The notes under the pieces were generated by a model. The model searched no databases. It was not told the DNA's origin and worked only from the letters and a program-made list of their open reading frames with translations. Both the position numbers and the translations under genes were made by a program. Of a stretch of 64,000 nucleotides of DNA, positions 35,599 through 44,554 are shown in pieces (the stretch's first letter is position 1; each line of letters opens with the position of its first letter). Source of the stretch: Candidatus Zhuqueibacterota bacterium (GTDB lineage: Bacteria > Zhuqueibacterota > Zhuqueibacteria > Thermofontimicrobiales > Thiofontviventaceae); assembly GCA_016926625.1 (NCBI GenBank), contig JAFGOE010000061.1, positions 1-64,000 of the forward strand. The letters are read 5' to 3'.

Positions 35599-36610
35599 TT
35601 TGCTTTCTGTTTACTTCCCTTCTGTAAGCATCGAATTGTCTTTTCGCGACATTATGTTCCTGTAAGTTTCTGCTAAATTTATGACTACCGTCGCCCACGG
35701 CGACGAAATATAAGTACGGGACGTCAGCTGGTTCCAGCGCTCCCTTGATGGATCGGATTCCGGGATTGTTAACCGGTCCGGGCGGCAGACCGGGGTACTT
35801 ATATGTATTGTAGGGTGAATCGATCGCAAGATCCCGATTCAACAAACGTCTCGGACCATCCGGTATGATGTATTGAATGGTCGGATCAGCCTGCAACAAC
35901 ATGCTGCGCTTCAAACGATTATGGTACACGGCCGAAATAAGCGGCCTTTCTTTATCCAGCATCGCCTCACCTTCGATGATCGAAGCCAACGTCAGCACCT
36001 GATGCACCGTCATCCCCAGTTTACGGGTCTTCTCCAGCAGTGCATCATTGTACTTGTTATGAAACTGTCTGACCAGATATCGAATAACACTTTCAGCATC
36101 CAGTCCCCAATGGAAATAGTATGTGTCCGGATATAAATACCCCTCGAGAGAAACATCCTCTACACCCAGTTCATGTATAAAGTCGTTATCGCAGACATAT
36201 TTCATAAATTGCGTCGAATCTATCTCCAATTCTCGCCGGAACAACGATGCAATCTGGCGTGACGTATATCCCTCGGGAATCACAATTTTAAGCTGAGCTA
36301 CCTTCCCCTCTGTTAATATCTTAAGGACACCATAATTTGACAGATCAGTCGGCAGTTGATATTGTCCCGCCTTCAGCTTGTCGGACAATCGGAACAGCTT
36401 TGCCGTAAAGATAAAATCATCGATGTCCTGGATAATCCCCTGTTCTTTCAGCAGCCTGGCGATATCTGTCACACCCGAACCTGGCCTGATCCTTACTGTA
36501 ACATCCTGTCCTTCAGGCGGATGAACCGGTGGTAAAACAGTCCGTTCCATGAGATAATATACCGCTAATGCAAGAACCAGTAACAGGATTAACACTATCT
36601 TTTTATTCAT
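35588..36610 (-). CDS. mltG: Endolytic murein transglycosylase MltG
   Basis: A 340-residue inner-membrane protein with one N-terminal span (IVLILLLVLALAVYYLM), then a LysM-like region (VTVRIRPGSGVTDIARLL) and the YceG catalytic domain. The catalytic Glu is in LTLASIIEGEAM. Other hallmarks are AVYHNRLKRSMLLQADPTIQ, SPYNTYKYPGLPPGPVNNPG and LYFVAVGDGSHKFSRNLQEH. MltG cleaves nascent glycan strands and sets their length. The gene is directly upstream of and overlapping the helicase gene. No strong ribosome-binding site was seen. Confidence 0.96.
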   Translation of the reverse strand: MNKKIVLILLLVLALAVYYLMERTVLPPVHPPEGQDVTVRIRPGSGVTDIARLLKEQGIIQDIDDFIFTAKLFRLSDKLKAGQYQLPTDLSNYGVLKILTEGKVAQLKIVIPEGYTSRQIASLFRRELEIDSTQFMKYVCDNDFIHELGVEDVSLEGYLYPDTYYFHWGLDAESVIRYLVRQFHNKYNDALLEKTRKLGMTVHQVLTLASIIEGEAMLDKERPLISAVYHNRLKRSMLLQADPTIQYIIPDGPRRLLNRDLAIDSPYNTYKYPGLPPGPVNNPGIRSIKGALEPADVPYLYFVAVGDGSHKFSRNLQEHNVAKRQFDAYRREVNRKQNDR

Positions 36611-36679
36611 ATCGTTTTGCTTAATGCCTTCTGCTATTTTTCAATGTATTTAGTCTTACACATCATGTTCGAGTTGCTC

Positions 36680-38386
36680 TCAGTAGCCCTTTGCCTCACC
36701 TTCGAAACGTGGATCACCGGCGCCCCACATCCAGCCTTTGTCGTCTATCCGGATAGCATGAGCCTCGGAATGATAATAATCCACTCTTTGCAGGCGATGT
36801 CCATAACCCTCCAGACGAATCTGCACATCTTTGGGAAACGCGTAAGTTTCATACTGGATGACATCGGGTAACCATTGATGATGAATTCTCGGCGCATCGA
36901 CCGCTTCCTGAACATCCATCTCGAACTCGATATGGTTCAAGATAATTTGCAGCACTGCTGTGATAATTGCGGGTCCGCCCATGGAGCCTACAGTCATATA
37001 AACCTTATCATCCAACGTGACGATCGTGGGCGACATGGATGAAAGCATTCGCTTACCCGGCTGGATTTCATTCACGTTATAGCTTACCAGTCCAAATATG
37101 TTAGGCTCGCCGGGTTTGACAGCAAAATCATCCATCTCGTTGTTCATCAAAAATCCCGCATCTTTTATCACTACCTTCGAGCCATAGCCGGTATTGATCG
37201 TCGTGGTTACTGAAACGGCTATCAAATTTTTGTCGACCACAGAATAATGGGTCGTATGATCTCCCTCGTTAACGGGAGAAATATGTTGACTCAACTCGCG
37301 CGCAGCCGTGGCTGAGTCATATGAAATCGTCTTCACGAGTTCGGCAGCATAGTCTTTATCGATCAAATGCTTTATCGGGACATCGATAAAATCGGGATCA
37401 CCCAGATACATCGCTCGATCGAAAAATGCACGTTTCAGCACTTCTGCCAGTACATGCACATACGTCGATGAGTGATAACCCATCTCCTTCAGATCAAATG
37501 TCTCCAGCATATTCAGACTCTGTATGATGGCTACTCCGCCAGAGCTGGGTGGCCCCATGGAGATGATCTTGAATTTTCCATAGCTCGCAGTGACAGGGGG
37601 CCGCTCGATAGCCTGATAGGCTTTCAGATCTTCCAATCCGATAATCCCACCATTTTTTTGCATATCCCTGGCTATCAATCTGGCTATTTCTCCACGATAG
37701 AAACTCGTCGCTCCACGTTTCGCGATAGTCTGAAGCGTGCGAGCTAAATCCGGTTGTTTAAAAATTTCACCATATCGATACGGCTGGCCATCCTTTTTTA
37801 AAAATTTCTTCGCTGAGGCCGGGAATTGTTGAAATACGGACTTGTTGCGCTCTAAATCCTGACTGAATATACGAGAAACCGGAAAGCCGTTTCGTGCGTG
37901 CGCTATGGCCGGTGCCATGACTTGTTCCAGAGATAGTGTGCCATATTTATCCAGCGCGTGCGCCAATCCGGCGACTGTCCCCGGCACACCGGAGGCAAGA
38001 TATCCGGTAAGACTTAAATCAGGGATAACTTCACCGGTGTCATCCAAATACATCTCCGGGTACGCCTTTAACGGAGCCTTCTCTCGGAAATCGATCGTCG
38101 TGGATTCTCCATCAGGGAAATGGATGACCATAAATCCCCCACCACCCAGGTTCCCCGCAGTCGGAAACACCACGGCTAAGGCGAATCCAACGCCCACCGC
38201 CGCATCCACGGCGTTCCCGCCGGAATTCAATATCTCTAAACCCACATCCGTCGCTAATTCGTGTGATGTCACCACCATCCCCTGCTGCCCGACCGCCGGG
38301 TATCGAGACGCGCTGAAACAAACAGAATTCAAACCCAGGATCAGAACATGAGTTGAAAGAATGATTCGTATTAAAAGTTTTCTCAT
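36680..38386 (-). CDS. ggt: Gamma-glutamyltranspeptidase
   Basis: A 568-residue exported Ntn-hydrolase made as a proenzyme. It has a signal (LLIRIILSTHVLILGLNSVC) and the family start MVVTSHELATDVGLEILNSG. The autocatalytic processing site is DHTTHYSVVDKN; the first Thr of TTHYS becomes the nucleophile of the small subunit. Further motifs are GYGSKVVIKDAGFLMNNEMD, MLSSMSPTIV and GSMGGPAIITAVLQIILNHI. It transfers or hydrolyses gamma-glutamyl groups of glutathione and related peptides in the periplasm. Length is normal. About 70 bp separate it from mltG downstream. Confidence 0.96.
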   Translation of the reverse strand: MRKLLIRIILSTHVLILGLNSVCFSASRYPAVGQQGMVVTSHELATDVGLEILNSGGNAVDAAVGVGFALAVVFPTAGNLGGGGFMVIHFPDGESTTIDFREKAPLKAYPEMYLDDTGEVIPDLSLTGYLASGVPGTVAGLAHALDKYGTLSLEQVMAPAIAHARNGFPVSRIFSQDLERNKSVFQQFPASAKKFLKKDGQPYRYGEIFKQPDLARTLQTIAKRGATSFYRGEIARLIARDMQKNGGIIGLEDLKAYQAIERPPVTASYGKFKIISMGPPSSGGVAIIQSLNMLETFDLKEMGYHSSTYVHVLAEVLKRAFFDRAMYLGDPDFIDVPIKHLIDKDYAAELVKTISYDSATAARELSQHISPVNEGDHTTHYSVVDKNLIAVSVTTTINTGYGSKVVIKDAGFLMNNEMDDFAVKPGEPNIFGLVSYNVNEIQPGKRMLSSMSPTIVTLDDKVYMTVGSMGGPAIITAVLQIILNHIEFEMDVQEAVDAPRIHHQWLPDVIQYETYAFPKDVQIRLEGYGHRLQRVDYYHSEAHAIRIDDKGWMWGAGDPRFEGEAKGY

Positions 38387-38416
38387 AGGTATTTTCAGTA
38401 AAATTTATTTTTAAGA

Positions 38417-38920
38417 CTATTTGGCGTTTTTACGTCGTGCTGATCCAATTGAAATGCGATCCATGGAATCTTTGTAAAGTTCGATGCCTTTCTTGATGTT
38501 TTCAATCTTCTTTTCGCCCATCCCCGGAAGCTGCAATAGTCTTCCGTCGCTCAACGCTTTTTCTAAATCCGAAATACACTCAATTCCTAACTGACCGTGC
38601 AATAGTGATATCGTTCGGGGTCCTAACGTCTGTATCTTCAGCATATCCAGCAAGCCTTCAGAGACCTGCGAGGTGACCTCCTCATATTTTTTCATCGATC
38701 CTGTTTCGATGTACTCCTCAATCTTTTTGCGGAGCGCATCTCCTATTCCCGGCAGATCAGCCAGTTTATCCTGCTTCATCAGAATTTCTAAGTCTTCATC
38801 GACTTCCAAAATCACACGGCTTCCCCTGCGATAGGCGTTCACCTTGAACGGTGACTCTCCCTGAATTTCTAAAATGTCGGCTATTTTTTCGAACATCTCA
38901 GCGATCGTCTGGTTGACCAT
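38417..38920 (-). CDS. Stand-alone helix-hairpin-helix protein resembling the N-terminal domain of DNA polymerase X
   Basis: About 167 residues. The start at 38920 follows AAAGGA at a good distance; an upstream in-frame ATG at 38998 lacks a site. The protein matches the 8-kDa-like and HhH portion of bacterial PolX: IADILEIQGESPFKVNAYRR, then LADLPGIGDALRKKIEEYIE (first HhH), then LLQLPGMGEKKIENIKKGIE (second HhH). The nucleotidyltransferase palm and PHP nuclease domains of full PolX are absent, and the sequence after it holds a normal intergenic region rather than broken coding sequence. It probably binds DNA non-specifically. Function is unknown. Confidence 0.85.
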   Translation of the reverse strand: MVNQTIAEMFEKIADILEIQGESPFKVNAYRRGSRVILEVDEDLEILMKQDKLADLPGIGDALRKKIEEYIETGSMKKYEEVTSQVSEGLLDMLKIQTLGPRTISLLHGQLGIECISDLEKALSDGRLLQLPGMGEKKIENIKKGIELYKDSMDRISIGSARRKNAK

Positions 38921-39044
38921 GGTTGATCCTTTACCTGGTAAATAATAAATATATAAACTAGCCTTGTTAATGTCAATAGAAAACTCGCAAAATTTCAAGC
39001 GATCGATGAAGGACTCTTATGCACACTCTTAAATCATGTTAACG

Positions 39045-39090
39045 AAAAAAGCGATCTACAATACGGACTCATATCGAGATCGCTTCTTTT
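39045..39090 (-). terminator. Intrinsic terminator after the TlpA-TPR gene
   Basis: GCGATCT (39051-39057) and AGATCGC (39077-39083) form a 7-bp stem. On the minus strand the stem is followed by six T residues. It begins about 30 bp downstream of the stop at 39113. The opposite strand also has a T-rich tail, so it could act both ways. Confidence 0.7.
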
Positions 39091-39112
39091 GTGCAATGGG
39101 GTGTGAATGTTT

Positions 39113-40993
39113 TTAACGAACCATGTCGATCATCAAATTTAATTCCCTGATCATGGTATTCTCGTTACCATCGAAACCAACGAGTTTGAATCGAACATGT
39201 CCTTTGCCATCGATAATAAATTTCGTTGGGATGCCCTCGACTTTATATTCATGTATCGCGTGATTCTCAGTATCCATCAGTACATGCATATCGTAACCTT
39301 TATTCTGCATGAATTGCTTCACCTTGACCTCTTTTTCATCCCCTCGCTCCCAGGCGTTTATAAATAGAAATTCAACTGTCTCGTCCCCTTTGAACTGGTC
39401 GACGATCTTTTGCATTCCCGGCATAGATTGGAGACATGGCGCACACCATGTCGCCCAAAAATCGAGTACGACCACCTTACCCTTCAGATCGTGTAACGTA
39501 AGCTCATTATTTTCCAAATCCGACAGATGAAAGTCAGGAGCGGGATAATCCACCATTTTTTTGCTGATTTCCGCTTCCAGGTTGATGAGCGATTGCTGCT
39601 CAGCTTCCTTTAGAATGGTCTCTAAACCTTCGTCAGAACCGTGTTTCGCGATATAAGCCTGTTTAAACAGATCATCGATAACCGGCGTTCGTTTGTTCGT
39701 CCTTATCAATTTATCCAGGAATTCGTAAGCCTTATCATTTTTGTCTAAAGCCAGCAGTGTGTGCACGTACCGTTCATTGATGTCGCCTTGCTCAGAATTG
39801 GTCAATTCGACTGCTTCGGATAGCATCGTTACCGCGTCCTGGTAGTTTTCGAGTTTATAATTTATAAAGCCGTGTGTATCTAAAATTCCGCCAAGCGTTT
39901 GTCTCAAATTTTGATTCCAACGTCTCTCGGTGATGTATGATGGTTTGTCTTGCGGTGAAGCAGCAAGTCGATTCCGTGCCAGGTCGACAGCCTTCTTTGC
40001 CAGCGCATTCGATGTGTTCAAATTGATGCCGTTCTCACACATCGTCCAGGCTAACTGATTATAGTGCTGAGAATTGGTACTTTTCGAGACCTTCTCTAGA
40101 AATTCCAATGCGCTGTCATACTGTTTTGCCCCGATGTATTCATCAAGCATCAGCCTGGTCATTCGATTTAATTCATTACTGGATGGAAATTTATGCTGGA
40201 ACTCGATGAACTTCTGTAATTTCGCCCTGATACCACGGGCCATTAAAAAAGCACCATATTGTCGATCTTCTGCTAACTCACCATAAGGCTCGCTGGCCAA
40301 CACTTTATTTTCGTAAACTTCAGCTTCTTTGGTTAAATCCAATCGAGCGAACCATGTGGCCATTAACTTTAATTCATCAAGAGTCGGTTCAGAAGCTTGG
40401 GACAATTGATGTAATTCGCTTAGCACCTTTTTAGTAGAATCAATATTATCGAAATTAATCATGATTGACCATTTGATATCCCGATATAAGTCTTCCGATC
40501 CGGGTCGCACTGTATATTCCTGCCGCAGCGAACTGAAAGCTTCTTCCGGATCACCTTCCAGATCGAGCGGAAAACTATCGCCATTCTGAATTCGCGCTAA
40601 TGCGGCGTATGCGCCTTCAACCACTTTTCCTTCTTTATCATGCAGGAGAATATAATATCCCTTTTCATCATTGGTATCGGTATAATCGCCTGCTTCGAAT
40701 TGAACGAAAATAGCCTTTGTCGTTGAATCCACCACAAATTTACCGATCAGGTTTCGCCCACGCTTGAGTAACTCGCTTTCCTTCGCCATGGGGAGCTTAT
40801 CTGCAAACTCGTAAACAACCATCGTCACTTGCTGGGCCTTGGCTAACGGACCATCTCCTGGTCTAAATCGAACCGTGATCGTCTCGCCGGCCTGCGGGGC
40901 CGTCGGTTCGAAAGTAAATTTTTCAGCCGATTCCTGTCCACAATGAATCAGCAGCACAAACAATGCTAACATTAAGAGTAGTGTTCGCTTCAT
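39113..40993 (-). CDS. TPR-containing thioredoxin-like (TlpA/ResA type) lipoprotein
   Basis: About 626 residues. The start at 40993 follows GAGG and opens on a lipoprotein signal (MKRTLLLMLALFVLLIHCGQ; lipid Cys at residue 18). An Ig-like N-terminal domain (FTFEPTAPQAGETITVRFRP) is followed by helical TPR-type repeats and a C-terminal TlpA thioredoxin domain. Its redox site is DFWATWCAPCLQSMPG (C517, C520) with the cis-Pro loop EGIPTKFIIDG. Such proteins reduce or oxidise periplasmic disulfides, for example in cytochrome maturation, but here the long TPR part suggests recruitment to a particular complex. A terminator follows it. Confidence 0.92.
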   Translation of the reverse strand: MKRTLLLMLALFVLLIHCGQESAEKFTFEPTAPQAGETITVRFRPGDGPLAKAQQVTMVVYEFADKLPMAKESELLKRGRNLIGKFVVDSTTKAIFVQFEAGDYTDTNDEKGYYILLHDKEGKVVEGAYAALARIQNGDSFPLDLEGDPEEAFSSLRQEYTVRPGSEDLYRDIKWSIMINFDNIDSTKKVLSELHQLSQASEPTLDELKLMATWFARLDLTKEAEVYENKVLASEPYGELAEDRQYGAFLMARGIRAKLQKFIEFQHKFPSSNELNRMTRLMLDEYIGAKQYDSALEFLEKVSKSTNSQHYNQLAWTMCENGINLNTSNALAKKAVDLARNRLAASPQDKPSYITERRWNQNLRQTLGGILDTHGFINYKLENYQDAVTMLSEAVELTNSEQGDINERYVHTLLALDKNDKAYEFLDKLIRTNKRTPVIDDLFKQAYIAKHGSDEGLETILKEAEQQSLINLEAEISKKMVDYPAPDFHLSDLENNELTLHDLKGKVVVLDFWATWCAPCLQSMPGMQKIVDQFKGDETVEFLFINAWERGDEKEVKVKQFMQNKGYDMHVLMDTENHAIHEYKVEGIPTKFIIDGKGHVRFKLVGFDGNENTMIRELNLMIDMVR

Positions 40994-41098
40994 ATGAACC
41001 TCTTCCATAGTAAATGTCAAATTAGTTAGACACAAACGATATTTACGATTAAAAAATAAACACTTATACTCATCGTATTGACAAATTCATGCTCATAC

Positions 41099-41140
41099 TA
41101 TCGGTCTCCTCTTACACGTAAACTAATCAGAAAACCGATA
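41099..41140 (-). terminator. Weak hairpin after the mevalonate operon
   Basis: TATCGGT (41099-41105) and ACCGATA (41134-41140) form a 7-bp stem with a 28-base loop just downstream of the last operon gene. No T tract follows on the minus strand, so termination is uncertain. Confidence 0.25.
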
Positions 41141-41150
41141 CTGCTAAACT

Positions 41151-42020
41151 TTAACGTTCTTCAACATCAGGAAGTTCAGGTAAATTTATATGGCTGATGA
41201 TAATTTTATCTGTCAATATAATTTCGCTGAATAACCCCTGGAAATCAGAAAATTGAATCAGACTATCGTTCACAAAAATGATTTTATTATATGGATCCAG
41301 TTTATTGGTAATGCTAGTGAACACACTACGGGCGATATTGCTGTCCGGGTACTCGATCGACAGCTTCGAATAGATTGTTCCATCGTGATCATCATAATCT
41401 GCCATGACGCCGAAGATCTTTCCCTGTAATTGAAAGATATCGTCTTCGCCAAACGTGTACACCGGTTGCAAGGCGTAGGGACCCCGAAAAATATATTCAG
41501 ATCCGGTAACACGATGTTCATCAGGGAGCTGCTGCAGGATATCGGTATTGGTCTCTTCTACGTTGCCGAGCGCGGTTTTCACTAGTGTAACCATGTCCGG
41601 CACAAATTCCGCATCGCCTGAATAATTGCTCAATATGAGGTAATATCTACTTTTCACGACGGTCAGTTGATCGTTATTACATGTATTACGGGAAGAAATA
41701 TCAGGATGCGCAGTGGCGTGTCCCTTCCTTGCCAAATAGATCCCCAAAGCAGCTTCAGGACAAGTCATCTCGTAGACTTCGAGCCCTATCTCCTGCTCAT
41801 CGCGTACATAAGTTTGAACTCTTAAGACCTCGAAACCGTATTCTTTAAATAACTCCGCACCACCGTTGATATGGCCATACAGATTATCACCAGAGAACAC
41901 CCGCATGGCTCCGATTGCCTTCCAACCGGAGCCGAATCCTTCAGCAGGGATCAAAATTTGCGTCGATGCGGTCATGGGTGCAAGGAGGAGTAAAAGAAAA
42001 ATCAAGCGCTTACACAGCAT
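41151..42020 (-). CDS. Secreted DUF6599-like protein
   Basis: A 289-residue protein with signal MLCKRLIFLLLLLAPMTAST. The central block DNLYGHINGGAELFKEYGFE, followed by LEVYEMTCPEAALGIYLARK, resembles DUF6599, a family of exported proteins of unknown function. GGGG lies 6 bases before the ATG, and the gene starts 3 bp after the DUF362 stop, so it is the last gene of the mevalonate-UbiXD operon. DUF6599 proteins are often seen near DUF362 genes, which suggests a joint role outside the cytoplasm. No catalytic motif is recognised. Confidence 0.75.
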   Translation of the reverse strand: MLCKRLIFLLLLLAPMTASTQILIPAEGFGSGWKAIGAMRVFSGDNLYGHINGGAELFKEYGFEVLRVQTYVRDEQEIGLEVYEMTCPEAALGIYLARKGHATAHPDISSRNTCNNDQLTVVKSRYYLILSNYSGDAEFVPDMVTLVKTALGNVEETNTDILQQLPDEHRVTGSEYIFRGPYALQPVYTFGEDDIFQLQGKIFGVMADYDDHDGTIYSKLSIEYPDSNIARSVFTSITNKLDPYNKIIFVNDSLIQFSDFQGLFSEIILTDKIIISHINLPELPDVEER

Positions 42021-42023
42021 AAT

Positions 42024-43235
42024 TTACCCCTGAAGTTTAATAAACTCGATTTTATCCGGATCAACGATACCGAGACCTAATTGTTCCGCATATCGTAAAT
42101 ACTCGGTATAGCGGGGATGCTCATTCACGCGAACATTCATCTCTTTTCGTTTAGCGACCATCTGGTTGTGACAGATCATGTCCAGCGCGAAAGGATCGGT
42201 TGCGAAAAACAACGATCTCTTTTCGTAGGTAAATTTTGCATCGCCAGAGGGACCTCCGTCATATTGCCCTATCAGCGCATCGGTGATGTTTAAAACTAAT
42301 TTATCGCGAATATACGGAAAGGCGAGTACTTCGGTACAAACGTTGAAAAAGAGAGGCGTGTGCAGGCGACCCGTATTGCAGATGGAACCATATCCCAGGT
42401 TCTTCGTAGCCATGCTGATGCCATTGCCCGTATTTTTAAAGACCGGAAGGTTTATGATTTTGGTCAATTTTTGGGTTAGCAGCTTCCCAAAATAGGAATA
42501 ATTCCCGTTTACAACGTGTTGATTAAGGTACGCCTCGTCCTCGGGCCCCGTCACATCAACCCAGTAAAAAGCCGATTTATCGAAGTTAGGCAGACTCAGA
42601 TGATGACCCTTTGCGTCCAACCATTTGCTATTGTCAGTCGATAACCCCTCGGCAGCCGCTTCATCCATGGTCTGCAAGCCTTCAATCCCGACGCCGGGGA
42701 ATCGTTCTGCTGTAAATCCGGCATCGCTGAGCATATAATCGAATCGATCCCAAATGATGATGTTGCGTGTAGGGACGCCATGATGACGTAAGAATCTGAT
42801 GACGGCATCCACGACTTCCAAATGCGTACTGATGATCCTGGGACCTACGGGATTCACTTTAATACCGATGACATCATCTTTTTTAAACAATGTCTTAAAT
42901 GATTTTTTAAGCGACAAACCGGTCAGGCGCATCAAGCCTCTCTCAACCATATCATTAACGACGTCTGCGTCGACCACTTGTTCCTTTATCGCGTTTTCTT
43001 CGATAACTTCAACGACTCTTCCGGGTGCGTAACCTGGTAAAGAGTAAGTATGTTTGCCGACTCTTAAGGCCTCTTCAAGATTAGTCGCGGGAGGTTCTTT
43101 TTTATCGTTGTTCGCGGCCCATAGCGCCGGATTACCGAGCAGTAATCCGCTACCTATTGCCCCGCTCCATTTGATGAATGTTCTTCTGTCTACCGAAAAT
43201 TGATCCTCCATCGCTTTATATCGAGATTTTTCCAT
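42024..43235 (-). CDS. DUF362 domain protein with Tat export signal
   Basis: About 403 residues. ATG at 43235 sits 6 bases after AGGAG; a TTG two codons upstream is less likely. The N-terminus has a twin-arginine signal, VDRRTFIKWSGAIGSGLLLG, ending near LWAAN, so a folded or cofactor-bearing protein is probably exported. The body matches DUF362: KKDDVIGIKVNPVGPRIIST, NIIIWDRFDYMLSDAGF and KIINLPVFKNTGNGISMATK. Some DUF362 proteins carry iron-sulfur clusters, but no CxxCxxC motif is present here. It starts 19 bp after the UbiD stop. Function is unknown. Confidence 0.88.
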   Translation of the reverse strand: MEKSRYKAMEDQFSVDRRTFIKWSGAIGSGLLLGNPALWAANNDKKEPPATNLEEALRVGKHTYSLPGYAPGRVVEVIEENAIKEQVVDADVVNDMVERGLMRLTGLSLKKSFKTLFKKDDVIGIKVNPVGPRIISTHLEVVDAVIRFLRHHGVPTRNIIIWDRFDYMLSDAGFTAERFPGVGIEGLQTMDEAAAEGLSTDNSKWLDAKGHHLSLPNFDKSAFYWVDVTGPEDEAYLNQHVVNGNYSYFGKLLTQKLTKIINLPVFKNTGNGISMATKNLGYGSICNTGRLHTPLFFNVCTEVLAFPYIRDKLVLNITDALIGQYDGGPSGDAKFTYEKRSLFFATDPFALDMICHNQMVAKRKEMNVRVNEHPRYTEYLRYAEQLGLGIVDPDKIEFIKLQG

Positions 43236-43254
43236 ATACAACTCCTGCTAATGA

Positions 43255-44529
43255 TTATGATATTTTTTTGAACATATTCTTATTTTTATATCTACTCTTG
43301 ATGGTGGCATCGATGCCCAGCTTACTGCCAACGCTTTTCATCCCTTGCACATGGGTGGCGGATGGATCCAGGGAACTTGACGGTTGTTCTTTGAGAATCA
43401 ACAGATCCTTATCGGCCTGAGTTCGTGTAGCAACGGCCCATTCCACCTCTTGCATCTGATGAATATCGATGTCTTCATCGACCACGACACAATGTTTCAA
43501 CGAACGGTGAGCCGTAAACGCCGCTTCGAGCGCTCGTCTCGGGTCGCTATCATCGCTCTTTGAAATCTGAACCACCGCATGCAGCCATGAACACCCTCCT
43601 TCGGTGATGCACACGTCACGACAGAGGCATACTTTATTGACCTCACGATAGATATCAAGTTCTTTAGGCATCCCCATCAGAATACGATGTTCCGATTTAG
43701 CAGGGACAAGCGCGTGATAGATCGGACTCTGCCGATGTGAGATACGGGTGGCGACGAACACCGGTTGCATTCTGACTTCATCCCATGTCCCGGTAATGTC
43801 TACAAATGGTCCCTCCTGCGTGTATTCACGGGTCAATACACCCTCAATGACGATCTCGCAATCGCCCGGGACCAGCATATCGATGGTCTTGCATCTCTTC
43901 AGAGTGACCTTGTCGAGTCGCCCGGCTAGTTGGAGCTCATCGACGTCTTTACCGGGAGAACATGCAGCGGCCAGAAGTATGGCTGGTGGCGCTCCGATGC
44001 AGATAGCGACCTCGATATCTTTTTCTGACTTCATCAACGCCTGATGCATTCCTCTCTGCTCCACCACTCTGACCGCACCATGAACTTCATCGAGTATCAT
44101 CATTCGGTGATAGGAGAGATTTCTGCCGTATTGCGGATCGTTTACAAACCAAACAGCCGATGTGATATACGGCCCTCCGTCTCCGGGATAGTGCGTTAAT
44201 ATGGGCAATCTGGTAAAATCAGGCGCTTCCAATTCTATCTCTCCGTAAATCTGATCGAGAATATCAATTTCTATCCCGGTCGAATTGAAACGTGCGTTCA
44301 GGTTTTCCAGGAATGAATCGTGCGGTATGGACAGGTAATCAGCGTACAATTTTCTGTTCGAGAAAATATTGGTAGCGATTTTCATTTTAGGCACGTGAGT
44401 GAACAGTAAAGGCTTCGGATGAAATTTATTAATCAGCGTGGTGACTTGCAGATCAGGATCTGCATATTCTTCGCATACCTCAACACCCCCTCGTTCACGC
44501 AACAATTCAATACAGCCACGAAAATCCAT
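43255..44529 (-). CDS. UbiD-family decarboxylase (prenylated-FMN dependent)
   Basis: About 424 residues; ATG at 44529 is spaced 6 bases from GGGG (another ATG at 44535). It matches the UbiD family: PDFTRLPILTHYPGDGGPYI, DPQYGRNLSYHRMMILDE (conserved Arg region), and the key Glu-bearing block DCEIVIEGVLTREYTQEGPF followed by VDITGTW. Late motifs include HAVVQISKSDDSD and CVVVDEDIDIHQMQEVEWAV. These enzymes need prenylated FMN made by UbiX, which is encoded directly upstream. It is shorter than E. coli UbiD (about 497), a size seen among archaeal-type members. With HMG-CoA reductase and mevalonate kinase in the operon, anhydromevalonate-phosphate decarboxylase is a plausible activity; quinone or aromatic acid decarboxylation is the alternative. 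Confidence 0.93.
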   Translation of the reverse strand: MDFRGCIELLRERGGVEVCEEYADPDLQVTTLINKFHPKPLLFTHVPKMKIATNIFSNRKLYADYLSIPHDSFLENLNARFNSTGIEIDILDQIYGEIELEAPDFTRLPILTHYPGDGGPYITSAVWFVNDPQYGRNLSYHRMMILDEVHGAVRVVEQRGMHQALMKSEKDIEVAICIGAPPAILLAAACSPGKDVDELQLAGRLDKVTLKRCKTIDMLVPGDCEIVIEGVLTREYTQEGPFVDITGTWDEVRMQPVFVATRISHRQSPIYHALVPAKSEHRILMGMPKELDIYREVNKVCLCRDVCITEGGCSWLHAVVQISKSDDSDPRRALEAAFTAHRSLKHCVVVDEDIDIHQMQEVEWAVATRTQADKDLLILKEQPSSSLDPSATHVQGMKSVGSKLGIDATIKSRYKNKNMFKKIS

Positions 44530-44554
44530 ATTCATCCCCTGTTTTATCGATATC

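Noticed and set aside
42024-43235. Iron-sulfur ferredoxin domain in the DUF362 protein
   Set aside because: No CxxCxxC motifs are present in the translated sequence.
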